This document shows positions 16,932 to 25,003 of a DNA stretch of 64,000 bases, piece by piece. The DNA is from Microbulbifer salipaludis (GTDB taxonomy: Bacteria; Pseudomonadota; Gammaproteobacteria; Pseudomonadales; Cellvibrionaceae), in NCBI RefSeq assembly GCF_017303155.1, contig NZ_JAEKJR010000002.1, positions 1,178,001 to 1,242,000 of the forward strand, in the 5' to 3' direction. A model generated the notes under the pieces. The model was not told the origin of the DNA, made no database searches, and was given only the letters and a program-made list of their open reading frames with translations. Within the stretch, counting starts at the first letter, position 1, and each line of letters starts with the position of its first letter. A program made the position numbers and the translations under genes.

Positions 16932-17990
16932 ATGAAAGACTATTTTGACAACGCACCCGCGAAGGGCCCCGAAGGTAACATGCGCGGTTTCGATGCGGAG
17001 TTTACCGATATCGTCGACTATATCCTTCGCATTACCTACCGCATTTGGGAGGGCAAGCAGGTCGGCCTGTGCCACGACTATTACTCCGAGGACTGCCCGG
17101 TGTACACCCTCGGCGGGTATGTGGAGGGGGCCGAGGTGGTGATGCAGAACACCCTCAAGACCCTGTCGGGCTACCCGGACCGCACCCTGCACGCAGACAA
17201 CATTATCTGGGGCGGCGATGACGTGACGGGCTACCACTCCTCGCACCTGATCTGCACCAACATGACCAATCTGGGGCCAAATGAATTCGGCCCGGCGACC
17301 GGCAAGCGCGTGCAGATCCAGGTGATCGCCCACTGTGTGTGCAAGGACAACAAGATTGTCGAAGAGTGGCTGGTGCGCGACAACTATTCACTGGCCGAGC
17401 AGCTCGGCTACGAGCCCCTTGAGGTGGCTACCCAGCTGGCGCAGAAGCCACTGGACCCGGCCAGCACATTCGCCAAGTGGCTCACCAGCGAGCACCAGCG
17501 TGTTTCCGCCAGCGGCCGCGAGCGCACAGCCTATCCGTCCGTGACCGAGGACCGCGCCGGCTTTATCGCGACCGCACTGCACAATATCTGGAACGCACGC
17601 ATGCTGGGTGACTGCAATCTGGTGTACGCCGAAAACGCACGCCTGCACGCCTCGGCTCGCGACGACCTGGAAGGGGTAACCAGCATTTCCCGCTTTTACA
17701 TGGAAATCCTCGGTGCGATGCCGGATGCGAAGATTTCGGCGGACTACAGCTGTGTGAATTCCATGAACGATGCCGACCCGCACGTCGCCGTGCGCTGGGT
17801 CATCGCCGGCCACCACACCGGCAACGGCCGCTGGGGCGAGGCTACTGGCGCGCCGCTTCTGATCCTGGGCGAGAGCCACTACCGCTTCGAGGGCGGCAAG
17901 GTGGTCGAGGAGTGGTTGGTATTCGACGAACTGGCGGTGCTGACTCAGGTGCAGCGCGCGCGCCTGGCGCAGGTGCAAGGCCAGGAGTAA
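16932..17990 (+). CDS. SnoaL/NTF2-like two-domain protein (divergent paralog D)
   Basis: 352 residues; the ATG at 16932 is chosen because the earlier in-frame start would read through the terminator hairpin. It has two SnoaL-like units (about 20-170 and 200-340), each ending in a V-E-E-W-L-V segment (KIVEEWLVRDNY and KVVEEWLVFDEL). It lacks the W-Y-G-P-x-G-I-G and ENWV motifs of A-C, so it is a separate branch of the fold with perhaps another substrate. No signal peptide. It follows a strong terminator by about 20 bases and no operator is seen immediately upstream. Confidence 0.78.
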   Translation: MKDYFDNAPAKGPEGNMRGFDAEFTDIVDYILRITYRIWEGKQVGLCHDYYSEDCPVYTLGGYVEGAEVVMQNTLKTLSGYPDRTLHADNIIWGGDDVTGYHSSHLICTNMTNLGPNEFGPATGKRVQIQVIAHCVCKDNKIVEEWLVRDNYSLAEQLGYEPLEVATQLAQKPLDPASTFAKWLTSEHQRVSASGRERTAYPSVTEDRAGFIATALHNIWNARMLGDCNLVYAENARLHASARDDLEGVTSISRFYMEILGAMPDAKISADYSCVNSMNDADPHVAVRWVIAGHHTGNGRWGEATGAPLLILGESHYRFEGGKVVEEWLVFDELAVLTQVQRARLAQVQGQE

Positions 17991-18111
17991 TTCGCAGGCA
18001 CCCTGGGTGGATGGTGTGCCCGCGTGCTGCAAGGCAGGGAGCCTGCGGCAAAGGTCGACCGGTAGCGGGTCAGGAAGAGACCGGACCGGAAGGTCGCGTT
18101 TGTAAAAAGAT

Positions 18112-18140
18112 TTGACTGCTTTTTGCATCCGAAGTACAAG
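18112..18140 (+). promoter_or_regulatory. Promoter with TTCGAA-type operator, site 7, for the first TonB receptor
   Basis: TTGACT (18112-18117), 17-bp spacer, TACAAG (18135-18140). The operator TGCATCCGAAGTAC (18124-18137) fills the spacer. The gene starts 116 bp after the -10, leaving a long leader. Confidence 0.7.
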
Positions 18141-18256
18141 GTGCATAGGGATCTGGTGGTGATATATTGCACAGCCGCTGAATTCCACGCGACACAGGAT
18201 GGGTTGCGCTTTGCACGCTGGAGTAGACCGTGTTTTAGGTAATAGAGAGCAAAGCT

Positions 18257-20743
18257 ATGTACAACGATAACAACCGCGCTTTTCATCGCAATTTACTGGC
18301 CGCATCCATTGTGGCAGCCGCGGCTGGCAGCCCGGTAGCCTTCGCGCAGGACCAGGAGCAGAGTCGTACCGTCGAAGAAGTGATGGTCACCGCCACCAAG
18401 CGCGAAACCAGCTTGCAGGAAACACCGGTGGCAGTGACCGCGGTATCCGGCGAGATGCTCACGGAGCTGGGCATCCAGAGCAGTGTTGATCTGGTCAAGG
18501 TGGCACCGGGCCTGAAAGTGTCCTGGCAGGGCCCCTGGCCCAGCTTCAAAATGCGCGGCGGCGGCGTGGCCGGCCTGAACGGCGCGGCAGTCCCTCTCTA
18601 CACCAACGGCCTCGCCGGCGGCACCAGCTGGGCCGGCTGGCTCGATGTAGAGCGCGTTGAAGTGATGCGCGGCCCGCAGGGCACTTTGTATGGTGCCAAC
18701 ACCCTGGGTGGCCTGGTGAACATCATCCACAAGAAACCGGATACCGAGGCCTTCGATTATGGCGTATCGGTAACCGCCGGTGACTACGGCCTGTTCAAGC
18801 AGGAAGGTTTTGTTAACCTGCCGTTGTCGGACAAACTGGCCGTGCGCCTGACCGCCAGTAATACCGATCAGGACCCGCTGATTGAGAACAAGGGCAACCC
18901 CGAGGGCGGCCTGCGTGACGAAAACAACCACTACGTGCGCGCCCAGGTATTCTTCGCGCCCACCGACACAGTGGATATGAACCTGTCCTACAGCAAATGG
19001 GACAACGACTCCATGGGTAACGCCAACTACGGCTACCACTATGTGGGCATCCCCATCAATTCTGACACCGGCCGCGCGTCCCCCTTCGGCGATGTGCTGG
19101 ACCCGCGCAAGGGCACCATTGCGGGCAACACGGCTGCCGGTGGCCGCACTTATCACAACGGTAACCCGGGTACCAACCCCACCGGTTACTACGAAGTGAC
19201 GGGTGACTTTGAGAACACCTGGCAGAACGAAACCGAAGCCCTGGAATTTGAACTGAACTGGGACATCGGTTTTGCCGACCTGACCCTGCGCGCGCGCCAC
19301 AGTGAATCCGAGAACCTGAATGTCTGGGATGTGGACCAGAGCGACGCCATTGATCCCGCCCTGTGGGACCCGCGCACCTACGCCGACTCCGGTTGGGTCA
19401 GCGGCCGCCGCTGGACTGGTGTGATCGACGGCAACACCAGCGTAAGCGAAGGCGACCAGGTAGACGTGGTACTGAACTCCAAGTCCGACGGTGCTTTCCG
19501 CTGGGGCCTGGGTTTCTACTGGTCTGACGCCTCCGACCCGGACAAAAACAACGGCACCTACGTCTGGGCTTACAATGACGCCAACGACATGAGTGCCAAC
19601 TACGTGCCGTCCTGGACCTACTGGGACTTCTACGGCAGCAAGTCGCGGGCGATCTACGCGAATGCGGAATACGATATTTCCGACGACCTGACTGTGTCTG
19701 CCGGCATCCGTCGCCAGGAAGACTCCGGCTTTGGTTACCGCAACTACAGCGCTGACCCCAACTGGTGCTGGTGTTACTCCGCACCGGCCTCCTACGTGAA
19801 GCCCGTTTCCGGCTACACCGATGCCAGCTACTACACCGAAACCGCGGAGTGGTCGCGCAACGAGTACAACGATGTCGGTCATACCGACTACAAGCTGGCG
19901 TTCAACTACGTCCTGAACGATGCCATCAACCTGTACGGCAGCTTCTCCACCGGTTACATCCCCGGCGGCGCCTCTGGCACCCAGATTCTGGATCCCAACG
20001 AGCTGGACGCCTTCGAATTCGGTATGAAGTCCGACCTGAGCGACAGCCTGCGTCTGAACGCGGCGCTGTACCACAGCGAGTACACCGGGCTCTCCTACAC
20101 CGTGTACGAGCAGACGGCGAACACCATCCTGGCTCGCCAGGAGTCCGGCGGCAGCCTGAGCTCCCAGGGCCTGGAAGTGGAACTGTTGTGGATGCCCACC
20201 GATGCCCTGACCGTCAATGCGGGCCTGGTGCTGGATGACACTACCCTGGACGAGTACGCGCTGACCGAGTCGCGCTTCTTTGAGGGGCCGTATAACGAGG
20301 AGGGTGGCTACTACCCGGTACGCGTTGGCCGCAGTGGCTGGTTCGCCGACGGTGACACCGATCGCCCGGTCGCGCCGCCGACCTACATCCTCGATGGTAA
20401 AGAGGCCGCGTTTTCACCGAGCTACATCGTGAACCTCGACGTGTCTTATATGCTGGACCTGGGCAACCTGGGTATGCTCATCCCGGGTGTCACTTTCTAT
20501 CACCAGGCGGACTACAAGACCATGAACGAGGAATTCCCGTTCAGCCGCCAGGATGGTTATACCACCATGGACCTGCGCGCCACCTGGGAGACGCCGGTTG
20601 AAAACCTGTCTGTGAAGGCCTATGTCAACAACGCTACCGACGAGTTGTACAAGGTTTCGCAGAACGTGTTCAGTAACGGTCGCATCATGGCGGACTATGG
20701 TCGTCAGCGCACCGCTGGGATCCGTGTAGGCTACAACTTCTAA
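18257..20743 (+). CDS. TonB-dependent outer-membrane receptor 1
   Basis: 828 residues. The signal peptide is cleaved near SPVAFAQ. A TonB-box region (TVEEVMVTATKRE, about residues 37-49) precedes a plug domain with VERVEVMRGPQGTLYGANTLGGLVNI, then a long beta-barrel ending in a terminal Phe (RVGYNF), as barrel insertion requires. The barrel loops are rich in Trp/Tyr/Asp/Gly, typical of receptors for carbohydrates or other organic ligands. It is preceded by operator site 7 and followed by a terminator and a TPR-sulfotransferase gene. It would bring the island's substrate into the periplasm using TonB-ExbBD, which are not in this window. Confidence 0.95.
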   Translation: MYNDNNRAFHRNLLAASIVAAAAGSPVAFAQDQEQSRTVEEVMVTATKRETSLQETPVAVTAVSGEMLTELGIQSSVDLVKVAPGLKVSWQGPWPSFKMRGGGVAGLNGAAVPLYTNGLAGGTSWAGWLDVERVEVMRGPQGTLYGANTLGGLVNIIHKKPDTEAFDYGVSVTAGDYGLFKQEGFVNLPLSDKLAVRLTASNTDQDPLIENKGNPEGGLRDENNHYVRAQVFFAPTDTVDMNLSYSKWDNDSMGNANYGYHYVGIPINSDTGRASPFGDVLDPRKGTIAGNTAAGGRTYHNGNPGTNPTGYYEVTGDFENTWQNETEALEFELNWDIGFADLTLRARHSESENLNVWDVDQSDAIDPALWDPRTYADSGWVSGRRWTGVIDGNTSVSEGDQVDVVLNSKSDGAFRWGLGFYWSDASDPDKNNGTYVWAYNDANDMSANYVPSWTYWDFYGSKSRAIYANAEYDISDDLTVSAGIRRQEDSGFGYRNYSADPNWCWCYSAPASYVKPVSGYTDASYYTETAEWSRNEYNDVGHTDYKLAFNYVLNDAINLYGSFSTGYIPGGASGTQILDPNELDAFEFGMKSDLSDSLRLNAALYHSEYTGLSYTVYEQTANTILARQESGGSLSSQGLEVELLWMPTDALTVNAGLVLDDTTLDEYALTESRFFEGPYNEEGGYYPVRVGRSGWFADGDTDRPVAPPTYILDGKEAAFSPSYIVNLDVSYMLDLGNLGMLIPGVTFYHQADYKTMNEEFPFSRQDGYTTMDLRATWETPVENLSVKAYVNNATDELYKVSQNVFSNGRIMADYGRQRTAGIRVGYNF

Positions 20744-20782
20744 AGGGGCTTTCCCTTTCGGCCAGGGATGGCTGTTACGCTG

Positions 20783-20812
20783 AAAAGCCACGCCTCTGCG
20801 CGTGGCTTTTTT
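20783..20812 (+). terminator. Terminator after TonB receptor 1
   Basis: GCCACGC and GCGTGGC (7-bp stem extended by AAAA/TTTT) with a 6-nt loop and a T-run, 40 bases after the stop. It lies just before the start of the sulfotransferase gene at 20861. Confidence 0.88.
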
Positions 20813-20860
20813 CTTGGCCTGTTTCCCGATTCACTTATTGGCACGCGACGCTCGATCACT

Positions 20861-22726
20861 ATGCAATTTCAAGATTTACTGCAATCCGGACTTTCACTCT
20901 ACCGCCAGGGCCAGCTGGCCGAGGCCGAGCAAAAGTTCCGCGCGGTACTGGCGCAGGATGCCAGTAATGTGGCTGCGCTCAATTTACTCGGCATGCTGTG
21001 CGTGAACAGCGAGCGAGCGGAAGAGGCGGTGACGCTGATTTCCAGCGCGCTGGAAGTCCGGCCGCAGGACCACCAGGCGCTGAGTAACCTCGGCCTCGCC
21101 TACCGCAAAATCGGGCAGCTCGAGCAGGCGGAGAAAAGTCTGCGCAGCGCGCTGAATCTGAACGCCGAAAATCCGCCCGCCTGGAATAATTTGGGCAGCG
21201 TGTTCAAGGACACCGGTCGGTTTCAGGAGGCGGTGAAATGCTTCGATGAGGCGCTGAAAAGGAATCCAAATTTTGCGCTGTGCTGGAGCAACCTGGCGCA
21301 TGCGTTTGTGGAGCTGGACGAGTTGGGCAATGCCAAAAGGGCGGTGGAGCGCGCCCTGCAACTGGATCCGTCCCTGGCCGAGGCGCACTACAACCGCGGC
21401 GAAATCTGCCGCCGCACATCGCACTACGCTGAGGCCGTCAGGGCCTATGAAACCGCCCTGCAGCACAACCCGGATTTTTACGAGGCCCTGCTCGGCCTCG
21501 CCACCGCGCAGCGGGAGGCGGAGGACACGCAGGCGGCGCTGGACACCCTGCGGCAGCTGTTGCGCCGCAAGCCCGACCACGCCCAGGCGCACTGCAGTCT
21601 GGGCATTATTTATGAGCAGACCGGCGACAAGCCCCGCGCCGTGGAATGCTTTAAGGAGGCGATCCGGCTGGCGCCCGACGTGATCACGCCGCATTACCAG
21701 CTGGCACAAATCAAGGGGCGCACCAGTACGCCGGAGGAGCTGGCGCACATGGAAAAGCTGTGCGCGCGGCCGGGTATTGAAAACGACGAAGCCGATGCCG
21801 CCTACCTGTATTTCGGGCTGGGAGAGGCCTACGACAAAAATGGTGAAAGTGAGAAAGCGTTCGCCGCGTGGAGCAAAGCTAACGCCTTCCGCGCCAAGCG
21901 TTTTCCCTACGACGAGCAAAAACGCGCGGCCGATAAAGATGCGCTCCTCACCAATGCCACGCAGTTCAAGACGCGTGCGGAGGCCTTTGCCGTCCCGATT
22001 GCTGCGCCGCGAATGTTGTTTGTTATCGGCATGCCGCGCTCGGGGACCTCTCTGACTGATCAGGTACTGGCTTCGCACTCTGCCATTGGCAGCCTGGGTG
22101 AGGTGAGTTTCGCCTATGACATGACCAACCGCGTGCAGGCGCTCACCGGTACTGCCTATCCCGCTGGCATGTCTGGTTTGACCGAACAACAGCTGGCGCA
22201 GCTCGCGGGCGAGTACCGGCAGCGGATCCCACAGAAGCTGGCGGGTTCGGCGATCGTGCTGGACAAGACGCCGATGAACTATCAGTGCCTGGGCCTGTTG
22301 GCTGAAGTCTTTCCTGACGCTCGGTTTATTCACTGCCAGCGCAACCCCATCGATAACTGCTTCTCGATCTTCAAGTTGCCATTCGCCCACAATCAGGAGT
22401 ACTCCCACAGCCTGGCCGCACTGGCGCACCACTACGGGCTGTACGAAGACATGATGGATTGTTGGAAAACCCTGTATCCCGGCCGGATCCTGGACGTGCG
22501 CTATGAGGACACTGTGGCCGATCTGGAAGCCCAGGCGCGGGGCATGGCGGCGTTTATCGGCGTTGACTTCGAGGAAGCCATGCTGGCGTTCTACGAAGCC
22601 AGGCGGCAGGTGCGCACGCCCAGTGCCAGCCAGGTGCGCCAGCCGATCTACCGGAGTGCGGTTGGGGCCTGGCGCCCCTACGAGCAGCACCTGCAGCCAT
22701 TGATCGAGGCGCTTGCAGAAAAGTAG
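20861..22726 (+). CDS. TPR-repeat sulfotransferase (1)
   Basis: 621 residues; the ATG at 20861 is chosen because the frame upstream runs through the terminator hairpin. Residues 1-310 are tetratricopeptide repeats (units of about 34 residues with G/A-x-x-Y, A-x-x-x-Y/F and P patterns). From about residue 380 a sulfotransferase domain follows: 5'-phosphosulfate loop VIGMPRSGTSLTDQVLASH, 3'-phosphate site near CQRNPIDNCFSIF, and a C-terminal RTPSASQVRQPIY segment. The family transfers sulfate from PAPS to tyrosines or other acceptors; the TPR part would hold the target. It is convergent with a second protein of the same design. Confidence 0.9.
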   Translation: MQFQDLLQSGLSLYRQGQLAEAEQKFRAVLAQDASNVAALNLLGMLCVNSERAEEAVTLISSALEVRPQDHQALSNLGLAYRKIGQLEQAEKSLRSALNLNAENPPAWNNLGSVFKDTGRFQEAVKCFDEALKRNPNFALCWSNLAHAFVELDELGNAKRAVERALQLDPSLAEAHYNRGEICRRTSHYAEAVRAYETALQHNPDFYEALLGLATAQREAEDTQAALDTLRQLLRRKPDHAQAHCSLGIIYEQTGDKPRAVECFKEAIRLAPDVITPHYQLAQIKGRTSTPEELAHMEKLCARPGIENDEADAAYLYFGLGEAYDKNGESEKAFAAWSKANAFRAKRFPYDEQKRAADKDALLTNATQFKTRAEAFAVPIAAPRMLFVIGMPRSGTSLTDQVLASHSAIGSLGEVSFAYDMTNRVQALTGTAYPAGMSGLTEQQLAQLAGEYRQRIPQKLAGSAIVLDKTPMNYQCLGLLAEVFPDARFIHCQRNPIDNCFSIFKLPFAHNQEYSHSLAALAHHYGLYEDMMDCWKTLYPGRILDVRYEDTVADLEAQARGMAAFIGVDFEEAMLAFYEARRQVRTPSASQVRQPIYRSAVGAWRPYEQHLQPLIEALAEK

Positions 22727-22755
22727 CGTCGGACAGCTTGTGCCGGGCGTAGATT

Positions 22756-24714
22756 CTAATCGGGCGTGACATCTAACCGGGGCGCGACTTTTGCAAGCCG
22801 CGCCTGATACACGGCCTCACTGGCCTCGAGCGCCTGCAGCAGCGGCGCCAGTGGCTCCCGGTACTTTCTCCAGCGGCCGCAGGCACTCGTACTCATTGGC
22901 GCGCGCACCTGTGCGGCGCTGGGTGTACGCACCGCGCGCTCTGTTAGGTGCGGGCTCAGGCAGGTGCGATCGAAGGACAGGTCGAGTCCCGCGAGCAGCG
23001 CGCGAATAGTGGGCTCGGGATGGGTCACCAGTGCCTCGTAGGTGAGTCGCTGGCAGCGCCCGGGCAGGGCAGTAAGCCAGTGCGCCTGCAGCCTGTCGAA
23101 TTCCCGCACCCGGTGGGCCAGATGGTCAAGGCGGTGAGCGTAGTCGTGCCGCGCCGATAGCGGGTGCTGCAGGATCGATACGCAGGTATCGAGCGGTGCG
23201 CGTTCACACAGCACAAAGCGCGCCTCCGGCAGTAGCACCGCCAGCATGCCCACCAGGGCGTGGTTGGCGGGGCTGGTTTCCACGATGACCTTTTCGCTCG
23301 TCCTTTCTCTGTCGGCTGCGGTCGTATCGCCGTTCAGAGCGGCCTCCGCGCGACTGCGCAACTGTTCCCGCAACTGCCGCCGCAGTGCCGGTAAAAGCCC
23401 GTCGGGGAGTGCGCCCCAGTCCACCGGGTACTCGCCACCACAAGACTCGCGCAGCGTCGCTTCGATGGAAGTGGCAATGCCGGTCTCGCCCAGTGCACAG
23501 GTGGCCGGGTGACTGGCCAGCACCTGCTCTGCCAGGCTGGTGCCTGAGCGCGGCATCCCGACAATAAACACGACTGTGGGTAGCGTCGTTTCCGATGCGG
23601 CGGGCGCGCCCCCGGTTCGCACTAGCTCAGCCGGGTGACTGGCGACCAGTTGCGCGCCCTGGGCGCTGTCGCGAGCCGGGTCGTAAACGCTGGTCCGTGC
23701 GGCGATACGCCGCCCGGCCAGCACCGTTTCCATCGCTTCTCGCGGTTCACCCAGCTGGTCCTGCACCCGCCCCAGGGCCAGGTGCAGGCGGTAGCGCGCC
23801 AGCTCCGCCAGCCCATCGTCTGCCAATGCGTCCCGCAGCGACTGTGCATCTGCCGCGGCCAGGTCAGCGCTCTTCAGGAACGCCAGGTGAAACAGCGCGT
23901 CTGGCTGGTGCGGATGGCGGTGCAGGGTCTCGCGCAGTTCCCGCTCGGCTTCATCCAGCAGGCCGAGATATTCCAGTTGTACCGCCAAATTGGTGCGCGC
24001 GGCCGCGTGGCTCGGGTCGATCTCCAGCGCACGCCGGTAGGCCGCTGCCGCTTCCGCGGTGCGGTTCTGGCGCACCAGCGCCACACCCAAGCAGTGGTGC
24101 AGTTCCGCGCTGCGGGGAAAGACGTGCAGGGCAGACCGCAATAGCTGCTCGGCTTTCTGCGGCTGGCCCATGCCCAACAGAGCTTCGGCGAGACCGCGAG
24201 CGACACCGGGCGAACGGTTGCCGGCGGCTGCGGCAGCATCGAAATGGGTGCGGGCGCGGGCGGGTATCTTCTCCAGTTCCAGCCAGCCCAGGTTCTCGTG
24301 CAGCCCGGGGTGGCGGGGGGCGATGCTGAGGCCGCGCTCCAGCAACGGGCGCGCCTCATCGGTGCGGCCCAGCAGGCGCAGGCAGTTGCCGGCGGCATTG
24401 AGAAAGTCGGGGTTGCGGGCATCGTGGTGCAGGCACCGCTCGAATTCCAGTAGGGCCGCACCGGACTGGCCCTGCTGGGCCAGCGCCGCGCCCAGGTTGA
24501 AGCGCACGGCCGCATCTTGCGGGGTGAGTGCGGTGGCGCGGCGCAGGAGGGCTTCCGCACGCGGCCACTCGCGGCGGCGCAGCAGAAGCTCCCCGGCGAG
24601 GGCATAGGTCGCCGCCGGCGGGGCGGGCTGCTGCAGCGCCTGCAGGCAGCTGGCGAGGGCGCCGTCGTTGTCGCCGCGTCGGTAGAGTTCGAGGGCTCGG
24701 GGCAGATGCTTCAT
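22756..24714 (-). CDS. TPR-repeat sulfotransferase (2)
   Basis: 652 residues. The ATG at 24714 is preferred to the more upstream 24789, because the extra stretch would be coded by the degenerate operator at 24736 and is not TPR-like. TPR repeats cover about residues 1-330. The sulfotransferase domain starts near 380 with IVGMPRSGTSLAEQVLASHP, has CERAPLDTCVSILQHPL as the 3'-phosphate site and RTPSAAQVRAPM near the end. The architecture equals that of the gene at 20861, and the two converge with 29 bases between stops. It is divergent from TonB receptor 2. Target unknown; an outer-membrane or exported protein is plausible. Confidence 0.9.
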   Translation of the reverse strand: MKHLPRALELYRRGDNDGALASCLQALQQPAPPAATYALAGELLLRRREWPRAEALLRRATALTPQDAAVRFNLGAALAQQGQSGAALLEFERCLHHDARNPDFLNAAGNCLRLLGRTDEARPLLERGLSIAPRHPGLHENLGWLELEKIPARARTHFDAAAAAGNRSPGVARGLAEALLGMGQPQKAEQLLRSALHVFPRSAELHHCLGVALVRQNRTAEAAAAYRRALEIDPSHAAARTNLAVQLEYLGLLDEAERELRETLHRHPHQPDALFHLAFLKSADLAAADAQSLRDALADDGLAELARYRLHLALGRVQDQLGEPREAMETVLAGRRIAARTSVYDPARDSAQGAQLVASHPAELVRTGGAPAASETTLPTVVFIVGMPRSGTSLAEQVLASHPATCALGETGIATSIEATLRESCGGEYPVDWGALPDGLLPALRRQLREQLRSRAEAALNGDTTAADRERTSEKVIVETSPANHALVGMLAVLLPEARFVLCERAPLDTCVSILQHPLSARHDYAHRLDHLAHRVREFDRLQAHWLTALPGRCQRLTYEALVTHPEPTIRALLAGLDLSFDRTCLSPHLTERAVRTPSAAQVRAPMSTSACGRWRKYREPLAPLLQALEASEAVYQARLAKVAPRLDVTPD

Positions 24715-24735
24715 CCCATCGATTACGCCTTCTTG

Positions 24736-24749
24736 TGGTTCCGAAGTCA
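24736..24749. promoter_or_regulatory. Degenerate TTCGAA-type operator, site 8
   Basis: TGGTTCCGAAGTCA keeps 11 of 14 positions of TGCATTCGAAGTCA, including the central CG and the right half. It is 22 bp upstream of the chosen start of the minus-strand sulfotransferase. Confidence 0.4.
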
Positions 24750-24912
24750 ACAAATGGCTAGAAAGCTGCGCAAGAAGAGCTGTTCCCATCCAGTTAGCAT
24801 GCTGCCATTTTCAATGGCTTTAGCGGGGGTTTCTGCATAAAAATTTCAGTTTTTGCCCGTTATATGGCGTTTAACTCTGCAGGTGGTGAGATTGATATCG
24901 ATCAATCGATGT

Positions 24913-24941
24913 TTGACAGCGTTTTGAATTCGAAGTACAAA
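24913..24941 (+). promoter_or_regulatory. Promoter with TTCGAA operator, site 9, for TonB receptor 2
   Basis: A consensus -35 TTGACA (24913-24918), 17-bp spacer and TACAAA (24936-24941). The operator TGAATTCGAAGTAC (24925-24938) occupies the spacer. This is the clearest promoter of the island and shows the same geometry as sites 6 and 7. Confidence 0.75.
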
Positions 24942-25003
24942 AGGCTCGGCTGCCGAGGTTTGTGCAGACATAAAAATAAAAGACCACAACTCAGGAGAGT
25001 GAC

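Noticed and set aside
24715-24789. Upstream start for the minus-strand TPR-sulfotransferase
   Set aside because: It would place a degenerate operator copy inside the coding part and adds a non-TPR stretch.
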